In this document: positions 1 through 6,700 of the stretch, piece by piece | Position numbering within the stretch: position 1 is the stretch's first letter | How the letters are laid out: every line of letters begins with the position of its first letter | Assembly: GCA_039796915.1 (NCBI GenBank) | Contig: JBDKIU010000059.1 | Coordinates: 1-9,346 of the forward strand | Length of the DNA stretch: 9,346 bases | Origin: REEB481 sp039796915 | Lineage (GTDB): Bacteria > Bacteroidota > Bacteroidia > NS11-12g > UBA955 | Direction: 5' to 3' | The notes under the pieces: model-generated | The model's database searches: none | What the model was told of the DNA's origin: nothing | Seen by the model: the letters and a program-made list of their open reading frames with translations, nothing else | Made by a program: the position numbers and the translations under genes

Positions 1-141
1 CGTTTTGGGCCGGTGTATTTCGGAACAGATAACCTGCTCAGCACGGTTAAAAAGACGTTCTTTAATGGGTTCAATTTCTATTTTGGCATGAGCACAGGTA
101 TTGCCAAATCCAAGAAGAAGAAAAAGGATCGGAAAGATTAA
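1..141 (+). CDS. 3' end of a probable outer-membrane beta-barrel protein (partial)
   Basis: Reading frame 1 is open from the first base to the TAA at 139-141 and gives the last 46 residues of a protein whose start lies outside the window. The visible part contains a GPVYFGTDNLLS stretch, then FNGFNFYFGMSTGIAK, and ends in a lysine/arginine-rich tail (SKKKKKDRKD). Alternating aromatic and small residues followed by a short charged tail resemble the final strands of Bacteroidota outer-membrane barrel proteins of the DUF5723/PorV-like kind, where a 'GxxxxGxDNLL' turn is common. This is recognition from memory of a short fragment, so the family call is tentative, but the open frame and its stop are directly visible. 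It converges on queG with 9 bp between the stops, and I see no hairpin terminator between them. Confidence 0.5.
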   Translation, partial: RFGPVYFGTDNLLSTVKKTFFNGFNFYFGMSTGIAKSKKKKKDRKD

Positions 142-150
142 CTGGAACGT

Positions 151-1107
151 TCAGGACTCATGGGTTTCAATGGGGCCTTGTTCATCCTGTTTCAGAAATT
201 TGATGTTTCTGCGCAGGCCTTCATACCCGGTTCTTTTTACGGCTGAACCTTCGAACAGGGAATTGAATACCGATTCGGTAAGTTCTTCCCAGGCAACAGA
301 TGACATTTCCATCAGGGCATCTTTAGGTTCAAAGTCTGGTTCTTGATGTGGTTTGCTGAACCTGTTCCAGGGACAAACCTCCTGACAGATGTCGCAACCG
401 AACATCCAATGATCCATGCTGCCGCGAAATCCTGAAGGGATGGCATCCTTCAGTTCGATAGTCAGGTAACTGATGCATCTGGATGCATCTAAAGTTTTGT
501 GATCCAGGATGGCCTGCGTGGGACAAGCATCGATACATGCTGTGCAGGTGCCGCAATAATCTTTGATTGGGCCATCAGCAGCAAGAGCTAAATCCGTAAC
601 TATTTCTGCCAGAAAAAAGTAAGAACCGGCCTGTCTGTTCAGCAAGAGACCATTTTTTCCAATCCAGCCCAAACCGGATAATTCAGCCCATTTCCGTTCC
701 AGCAAAGGTGCGCTGTCCACAAAAACTCGTCCCTGAATGGTGCCGAACTCCTGTTGCATGGTTTTGAACAGCGTGTTCAGTTTTTTTTTCAGGACCTTAT
801 GATAATCTCTGCCGTAAGCATAACGGGCAATTTTCGGTGCATCGGGGTTTTGGGTTCGGCTGGGGAAATAGTTAAAAGCCAGGCTGATCACGCTTTGCGC
901 ACCGGGAACCAGAAGTCTTGGATCGAGTCGAACGTCGGCATTCTTTTCAAGGTATTGCATGTTCCCCTGGAATCCTTGCTTGATCCATTGTTCCAGGTGC
1001 TCAGCTTCCTCATCCAGCCTTCTCGCCTTTGAAATGCCGCAGAACATGAAGCCCAGATCATAAGCCCAGCGTTTTAGGGCAGCGCTCCGTTCTGTGGCAT
1101 CCATCAT
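151..1107 (-). CDS. queG: Epoxyqueuosine reductase QueG
   Basis: QueG is a cytoplasmic cobalamin- and iron-sulfur-dependent enzyme. It reduces epoxyqueuosine to queuosine at the wobble position (34) of tRNAs with GUN anticodons, the last step of queuosine synthesis. The 318-residue product shows the family in order: an N-terminal cobalamin-binding region; the VDSAPLLERKWAELSGLGW segment, with Asp131 at the position of the catalytic acid; GKNGLLLN; then a bacterial two-cluster ferredoxin module. That module has Cys185, Cys188, Cys191 and Cys195 (CGTCTACIDACP), Cys211, and Cys238, Cys241 and Cys245 (CDICQEVCPW), enough for two [4Fe-4S] clusters. It lacks the C-terminal HEAT-like extension of longer QueG proteins; about 310 residues is a usual short form. 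The start ATG overlaps the ruvB stop (ATGA), so the two are co-transcribed and probably translationally coupled. An AAGG lies 3 nt before the first ATG and 6 nt before a second in-frame ATG, so Met2 is a possible true start. Confidence 0.96.
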   Translation of the reverse strand: MMDATERSAALKRWAYDLGFMFCGISKARRLDEEAEHLEQWIKQGFQGNMQYLEKNADVRLDPRLLVPGAQSVISLAFNYFPSRTQNPDAPKIARYAYGRDYHKVLKKKLNTLFKTMQQEFGTIQGRVFVDSAPLLERKWAELSGLGWIGKNGLLLNRQAGSYFFLAEIVTDLALAADGPIKDYCGTCTACIDACPTQAILDHKTLDASRCISYLTIELKDAIPSGFRGSMDHWMFGCDICQEVCPWNRFSKPHQEPDFEPKDALMEMSSVAWEELTESVFNSLFEGSAVKRTGYEGLRRNIKFLKQDEQGPIETHES

Positions 1108-2138
1108 GAACCTTGATCGAAAAGACTGGGAGTTCCGGGAAGCCGCATCCGTCCGAGGTGTCGGTATGCCTGTTCGGTAACTTCACGCCCGCGGGGTGTG
1201 CGCATCAGAAAGCCTTCCTGAATGAGAAATGGCTCGTACACTTCTTCGATGGTTCCTGATTCTTCACCTACAGCGGTAGCCAGGGTATTGATGCCTACCG
1301 GTCCGCCTTTAAACTTGTCGATGATGGTCAACAGGATTCTGTTGTCCATTTCGTCCAGTCCATGCGCATCCACATGCAGCGCCTGTAGGGCAAAGCGCGC
1401 AATTTCTAGGGAAATGATGCCGTTGCCACGAATTTGTGCGAAGTCGCGGGTGCGGCGGAGCAACGCATTGGCAATCCTCGGCGTTCCTCTGCTACGACGG
1501 GCAATTTCCATGGCAGCGTCGTCGTCCAGCGGCGTTTGAAGTATTCCGGAAGAGCGTTTCAAAATGCCGGCAAGTGTGGCTGCTTTGTAATATTCAAGCC
1601 TGAAGGTGATCCCAAATCTTGCCCTGAGGGGCGCAGTGAGTAAGCCGGAGCGGGTAGTGGCTCCAACCAGGGTAAATGGATTAAGTGTGAGTTGCACGCT
1701 GCGGGCACTGGGGCCCGTGTCGATCATGATGTCAATTTTGTAATCCTCCATGGCCGAATAGAGGTATTCTTCTACTACAGGACTTAAACGATGAATTTCA
1801 TCAATGAACAAAACATCACCGGTTTCCAGATTGGTCAGCAATCCAGCCAGATCTCCAGGTTTTTCCAGCACGGGTCCGCTTGTGATTTTGAGGTTGGCAC
1901 CCAACTCATTAGCCACAATCTGACTCAAGGTGGTTTTCCCCAAGCCCGGAGGGCCGTGTAACAGCACGTGATCCAGCGCTTCACCGCGAAGTTTTGCCGC
2001 CTGCACAAACACATTCAGGTTTTCCAGCACCTGTTCCTGGCCCTGGAATTCCTCAAATCGATCTGGGCGCAGCACGCGTTCCAGCTCTTTGTCCTTTTGA
2101 TTCATCCGTTCGTTGTTCGGATCCAGATTTGGATTCAT
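1104..2138 (-). CDS. ruvB: Holliday junction branch migration ATPase RuvB
   Basis: RuvB is the AAA+ motor that, as hexameric rings with RuvA, drives branch migration of Holliday junctions during recombinational repair. The 344-residue product has all expected elements: Walker A GPPGLGKT (62-69), Walker B LFIDEIH (110-116), sensor 1 GATTR (159-163), the arginine-finger segment LRARFG (Arg174), sensor 2 RGTPR (217-221), and a C-terminal winged-helix DNA-binding domain from about residue 265 (GGPVGINTLA, then EEVYEPFLIQEGF and RTPRGR). Length is normal. The start at 2138 gives MNPNLDPNNER, which fits Bacteroidota RuvB N-termini; Met12 is a less likely alternative. It is the first gene of a two-gene unit with queG, whose start overlaps this stop by 4 bp. 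It diverges from the actA operon. No residue of the catalytic core looks missing. Confidence 0.98.
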   Translation of the reverse strand: MNPNLDPNNERMNQKDKELERVLRPDRFEEFQGQEQVLENLNVFVQAAKLRGEALDHVLLHGPPGLGKTTLSQIVANELGANLKITSGPVLEKPGDLAGLLTNLETGDVLFIDEIHRLSPVVEEYLYSAMEDYKIDIMIDTGPSARSVQLTLNPFTLVGATTRSGLLTAPLRARFGITFRLEYYKAATLAGILKRSSGILQTPLDDDAAMEIARRSRGTPRIANALLRRTRDFAQIRGNGIISLEIARFALQALHVDAHGLDEMDNRILLTIIDKFKGGPVGINTLATAVGEESGTIEEVYEPFLIQEGFLMRTPRGREVTEQAYRHLGRMRLPGTPSLFDQGS

Positions 2139-2149
2139 GATTGAAGGTG

Positions 2150-2156
2150 CAAATTA
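2150..2156 (-). promoter_or_regulatory. Possible -7 element of the ruvB-queG promoter
   Basis: On the minus strand the sequence reads TAATTTGCACC, a one-base-short relative of the Bacteroidota -7 consensus TAnnTTTG. It shares TTTGCACC with the actA promoter on the other strand. It lies 11 nt before the ruvB ATG, which would give a leader of only a few bases. No clear TTTG -33 element is visible upstream, so this call is weak. Confidence 0.3.
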
Positions 2157-2206
2157 CGCATTTAATGAAGTGCAGCCGGGAAGGGGGTTCGGTTCGTTCT
2201 TTCGAA

Positions 2207-2256
2207 ATTGCTTCCCATAACGCCTGACTGAAAGTGGACATTGCCTTCCCATGACG
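2207..2256. repeat. Imperfect 16/17-bp direct repeat pair
   Basis: ATTGCTTCCCATAACG (2207-2222) and ATTGCCTTCCCATGACG (2240-2256) are the same sequence apart from one inserted C and one A/G change. The copies start 33 bp apart, about three helical turns. They lie 69-118 bp upstream of the ruvB start. This could be a binding site for a dimeric or tandem regulator, or a chance local duplication. Confidence 0.5.
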
Positions 2257-2319
2257 TGGAATAGTTCCATAACCAAGTTGCTCCAAAACGTTTTAACTCA
2301 CTGATAATCAATTAGTTAG

Positions 2320-2354
2320 AAATTCTCTTTAGACAGATTCCAAATTCCCTTTAG
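2320..2354. repeat. 13-bp direct repeat pair upstream of the actA promoter
   Basis: AAATTCTCTTTAG (2320-2332) and AAATTCCCTTTAG (2342-2354) match at 12 of 13 positions and start 22 bp apart, about two turns of the helix, so both would face the same side of the DNA. A degraded third copy (GAATTTCTTT, 2361-2370) runs into the presumed -33 region. The position immediately upstream of the promoter suggests an activator or repressor site for the actA operon. The bound protein is unknown. Confidence 0.45.
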
Positions 2355-2367
2355 TGTTAAGAATTTC

Positions 2368-2399
2368 TTTCCCGCGGCTTCAGCCCCCGTATATATTTG
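2368..2399 (+). promoter_or_regulatory. Bacteroidota-type promoter of the act operon
   Basis: TATATTTG at 2392-2399 is an exact match to the Bacteroidota housekeeping sigma -7 consensus TAnnTTTG. TTTC at 2368-2371 is a one-mismatch fit to the TTTG -33 element with a 20-bp spacer, within the usual range. Transcription would then start near 2405 and leave a leader of about 35 nt before the actA ATG at 2441. The motif match is seen directly; activity is inferred. Confidence 0.65.
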
Positions 2400-2440
2400 C
2401 ACCCTGAAAAAGGTCTGAAAAGAACGTTTTTAAAGGACTT

Positions 2441-3757
2441 ATGAGGGTTTTACACCAGCTTCAATCAAAATTCCGCCTCGCGGGTTTTGTGGCCCTGATT
2501 GCGGCATTTCCGTCGTTGAATGCCCAGGACGCCAAAAAAGGTAAAGAGATTTTTGACGCCAATTGCGCTTCATGTCACGGTATTCAGAACAGAGGCGCAG
2601 GCCCTGCACTGAAAGACGTGCACAACCGAAGAAGCGAAGAATGGTTGTTGAAATGGATCAAGAACAACGAAGCGCTCCGGAAATCGGGCGATGCTCAGGC
2701 CATTCAAGTCTTCAATGACAATGGTGGAGCCATCATGCCCGCTTTTGGTAGTCTTGCTGATGCCGATATCAAGGATATCATTGGTTACATCAAGGAAGAA
2801 TCTGCCAAAGCGCCCAAAAAAGCAGTAGTGCCTCCCGGAGGTGTTGACAAGAAGGACGAAACTCCGGACAGTACGCTTTATGTGCTCCTGGCACTTATAG
2901 GTTTGTTCCTGGTGGTATTCCTGCTGTTGGCCCGCGTGAAACGTGATCTGGATCGTTTGGCAGCAGCCGGTCAGGGTGAAGCGGCAGAAGAAGCGCCGAA
3001 AGGAAACTTCATCCAGCGCTTGCTCCCAGGTCCGTTGGCCAGAATGAACCCCGTGGTGCTGACCATGTTCGCCCTCTCCATCTTTGGAATTCTTGGGTTC
3101 GTAAAGTTTTACGAATACGGAATTACGGAAGTGGGTGTTCAGAAAGGTTATGCGCCAGACCAACCCATCAACTTCTCGCACAAAATCCACGCAGACGATT
3201 ATGCCATTGACTGTAAATACTGTCACAGCACAGCAGACAAGAGCAAAAGCGCAAGCATTCCCGCGCTGAACACTTGTATGAACTGTCATAAATCAGTTCA
3301 GGCTCGCGACAAGTACGATGGTGAAATCTCTCCTGAAATCAAGAAGATTTACACTGCCCTCGATTATGACCCAGAGAAACCAGCAAACGAAGCTTACGGT
3401 AAAAATCCGAAGCCTGTGCGTTGGGTTCGTATCCATAACCTGCCAGACCACGCATACTTCAACCACTCTCAACACGTAAACGTGGCCGGGCTGACCTGTC
3501 AGACTTGTCATGGTCCCGTGCAGAAAATGGAAAAGGTGCAGCAGTGGTCACAGCTGACCATGGGATGGTGTATCAACTGTCACCGTGAAACTGGAATTCA
3601 GGTAGCCAACAATGACTACTACGAAAAGCTTCACGAAAAGGTGAAAGCTGACATTGCCAAGAACGGCGAGAAGAGTAAATACAAAGACAAAAACGGACGC
3701 GTTGTGGTAACTGCCGGAATGAACGGTGGTCTGGAATGCTCTAAGTGCCATTATTAA
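2441..3757 (+). CDS. actA: ACIII subunit ActA: monohaem c domain fused to membrane-anchored pentahaem cytochrome c
   Basis: ActA is the multihaem cytochrome subunit of alternative complex III and receives electrons from the iron-sulfur clusters of ActB. The 438-residue product begins with a signal peptide, probably cleaved after LNA (residue 28). It continues with a class I monohaem c domain (CASCH at 42-46, probable axial Met99 in AIMPAF). Two transmembrane helices follow at about 145-165 and 205-223 with a charged cytoplasmic loop between them. The C-terminal pentahaem domain has CKYCH (258), CMNCH (279), CQTCH (353), CINCH (377) and CSKCH (433) plus many extra histidines for bis-His ligation. 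Both haem domains are therefore predicted to face the periplasm, giving six c haems in one chain. An in-frame stop at 2405-2407 limits upstream extension; AAAGGA lies just before the ATG. It is the first gene of the operon and is followed 31 bp later by actB. Confidence 0.93.
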   Translation: MRVLHQLQSKFRLAGFVALIAAFPSLNAQDAKKGKEIFDANCASCHGIQNRGAGPALKDVHNRRSEEWLLKWIKNNEALRKSGDAQAIQVFNDNGGAIMPAFGSLADADIKDIIGYIKEESAKAPKKAVVPPGGVDKKDETPDSTLYVLLALIGLFLVVFLLLARVKRDLDRLAAAGQGEAAEEAPKGNFIQRLLPGPLARMNPVVLTMFALSIFGILGFVKFYEYGITEVGVQKGYAPDQPINFSHKIHADDYAIDCKYCHSTADKSKSASIPALNTCMNCHKSVQARDKYDGEISPEIKKIYTALDYDPEKPANEAYGKNPKPVRWVRIHNLPDHAYFNHSQHVNVAGLTCQTCHGPVQKMEKVQQWSQLTMGWCINCHRETGIQVANNDYYEKLHEKVKADIAKNGEKSKYKDKNGRVVVTAGMNGGLECSKCHY

Positions 3758-3788
3758 TCATTAAAAACCCGAAAAAACCTTAACATAC

Positions 3789-6700
3789 ATGGCTCCATCA
3801 GTAAAATACTGGAAGGGTGAAGAAGAGTTGTTACGCGATCAGTCGTTTGCAACTTCACAAAAGAATGAATTTGCCGAGGACCTTCCGCTACAGGAGGTTC
3901 TGGAAGAAAGTAACTTCGAACTGAACTCCAGCCGCAGGGACTTTCTGAAATACTTTGGATTCAGTGTTACAGCCGTAACACTTGCTTCCTGCTTCAAAGC
4001 ACCCATCAGGAACGCTGTTCCTTACTTGGTGAAACCTGAAGAAATCACTCCAGGTGTTCCTTTGTATTACTCGTCAACCTGCGGAGCTTGTTCTTCAGCT
4101 TGTGGTGTTGAAGTAAAAGCAAGGGAAGGTCGTCCGATTAAACTCGACGGCAATGGCCGTTCCCTGATCAGCAACGGTAATGACCGCAGTGCGGAAGCCA
4201 AAGGTGGTCTCTGCGCTGTTGGACAGGCCAGCATCCTGTCGCTTTATGACAACGAGCGTCTGGCAAATCCTTTGAAGAAGGGAAGCGAAAGTGATTGGAC
4301 TACAGTTGACGCAGAAATCAGCAAATCGCTGAACGATCTGGCTGCGGCTGGTTCCGGTATTGCCATTGTGAGCGGAAGTCTCCACAGTCCTTCTACCCTG
4401 AAATCCATTGCTGATTTCACCGGTAAGTTCACTACTGCACGCCACATCATGTGGGACGCGGTTTCTTACAGCGGTATCCTGGAAGCCAATGAAACTGATT
4501 TCGGTAAGAAACTCATTCCCAGCTATTATTTCGATAAGGCTCAGGTGATTGTAAGTTTCGGAGCAGATTTCCTTGGTACCTGGATTTCTCCGGTGGAATT
4601 CACCAAAGCCTATGTGCGTAATCGCGTTCCTGCCCAAGGCAAGGAAATGAGCAAGCACATTCAGTTTGAAAGTAACTTGAGCCTTACCGGAACCAATGCC
4701 GATGAACGCTTCCCGATGAAAGCCGGGAACGAAGGCATTTACCTGGCTGCGCTGTATAACAAGATTGCACAAGCCAAAGGCGGTAAGCAAATTCAGGTGG
4801 CAACCAGCGGCGAACTGGCAGGCAACAGCCTGGCGCAAACCGCTGATCTGCTGCTCAAGAATGCAGGTAAAAGTTTGGTGGTAAGTGGTTCAAATGATCC
4901 TAAGCTGCAAATGATTGTCAACGGCATCAACATGATGCTCGGCAATTATGGTCAGACCATCGACCTCGACAACTACAGCAATCAGTTCAAAGCAGTGGAT
5001 CGCGACATGGATGCGTTGCTGGCAGACATCAATGCTGGCAAAGTTGCTGGTGTGATTTTCTATAACGTAAATCCGGTTTATAGCCCCCCTCAGGGCAAGG
5101 CGTTCAAAGAAGCGATTGGAAAGTTGAAACTTTCTGTTTCGCTTGCTTCAACCAAAGATGAAACAGCTTCAGCCTGTGCTTATGTATGTCCGGACAACCA
5201 CTTCCTGGAAAGCTGGAACGACGCAGAGCCTAAGGCCAACCAGTATCAGTTTACACAGCCGGTCATCAGCCCGGTATTCAATACACGTCAGGCGCAACTG
5301 AGCCTGTTGTCATGGTCTGTAGGTGTTCAGAATCCTGAGCAGGATCCTATGGCCGACAAGCAAATCATGAATCAGCGTTTCCAAACGTCACCTTTCTACA
5401 CATACATGCAGTCTGTGTGGCAGGAAAAGTTGGGTGCTGAAAACTTCCAGACCCGTTTCAATCAGTGTCTGCATGACGGTGTGCTCATTGCTGAGCCTAA
5501 ACCCGTAATGGTTCCTGCTTATGCCACGGATTTGAGTTCCATGGGTTCTTACCTGGACAGCACTGTATCTAAAGAAGGTCAGGTTGATCTGGTTCTTTAT
5601 CAGAAAGTTGGATTGAGGGACGGCGCTATGGCGAACAACCCATGGCTGCATGAGCTTCCAGATCCGGTGAGCAAAGTGTGCTGGGATAACTACGTTACCC
5701 TTCCCAAGGCGCTGGCTGTGAGCAAAGGAATCAATCTTGGTGACACCGTAAACATCAAAGCTGCCGGAGTGACCATGAACAATGTTCCGGTAATTATTCA
5801 GCCCGGACAGGCCAATGGAACCATCGGTCTGGCATTGGGTTATGGACGTACTGCCGCCGGCAAAGTTGGTGGAAGTACTGAAAAAGCCGTGGACAGCGTA
5901 GGTGTGAATGCATATCCGTTCTTCCAGGCCAACAGCAGTGCCCGCAGCTTTGTGGTTCGTGGCGTAGAAGTGACCAAAGGAGATGCTTCTTACACGCTCG
6001 CACAAACACAAACGCATCATACCATTGAAGGTCGTAATCATGTGCGTGAGGCTACTTATGCCGATTGGAAAAAGAATCCTAAAGCCGGAAATGACGAGCC
6101 CAAACCTCATATGTATACAGTATGGCAAACTCCTGAATATCGCAGGAAAGGTGCCACCGGTCACCTGTGGGCAATGGCTATTGACCTGAATGCATGTACT
6201 GGATGCGGATCCTGCGTGGTAAGTTGTTCCATTGAAAACAATGTTCCCATTGTAGGCAGAAAAGAAATCATCCTGCGCAGGGAAATGACCTGGATTCGTA
6301 TCGATCGTTACTATGCGTTCAGCAACGATGGTGCGGTAATTGGTAAAGAAAACGAACATTTCGAGGGTGCATACCTGACCAAGGAAAAAGGAATTGCAGC
6401 ACTGGATAAGGAACTTTCCTCTAAACAGGGTGCAGCCTATGCGCATTACGAAAATGTAAAGGTTGTTCACCAACCCATGATGTGTCAGCATTGCGGTCAG
6501 GCGCCTTGTGAAACTGTATGTCCGGTACTTGCTACCACCCACAGCACAGAAGGTCTGAACCAGATGACATACAACCGTTGTATTGGAACCAAATACTGCG
6601 GAAACAACTGCCCTTACAAAGTGCGTCGTTTCAACTGGTACCGTTATAACAACAACAGCAACTTCGACTATCACTTCAACAACGAATTGGGTAAAATGGT

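Larger units (their letters stand above)
2139..2440. other. 302-bp divergent intergenic region between ruvB and actA
   Basis: This spacer separates two divergent operons and must hold both promoters. Visible in it are a strong Bacteroidota-type promoter for actA, a weaker candidate for ruvB, a pair of 16/17-bp direct repeats near ruvB, and a pair of 13-bp direct repeats 22 bp apart just upstream of the actA promoter. There is also a small perfect inverted repeat, TGGAA-TAG-TTCCA, at 2257-2269. No convincing gene, tRNA or riboswitch is seen. Confidence 0.8.

Noticed and set aside
142..150. Possible bidirectional terminator between the converging partial gene and queG
   Set aside because: Only an 8-bp palindrome, GAACGTTC (145-152), is present, with no loop and no T-run; it cannot form a stable terminator hairpin.
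2053..2286. A 77-codon minus-strand open frame covering the spacer and the 5' end of ruvB
   Set aside because: It needs a TTG start, overlaps ruvB out of frame by more than 80 bp, has no clear ribosome site, and its sequence resembles no family I know; it also runs through the direct repeats.
2570..3289. A 239-codon minus-strand open frame inside actA
   Set aside because: It is a shadow of the ActA frame, which carries six haem motifs and a signal peptide; the antisense translation has no family features.
3758..3788. Possible terminator or internal promoter between actA and actB
   Set aside because: The 31-bp gap is A-rich without a hairpin or a TAnnTTTG element, so actB is best read as part of the actA transcript.
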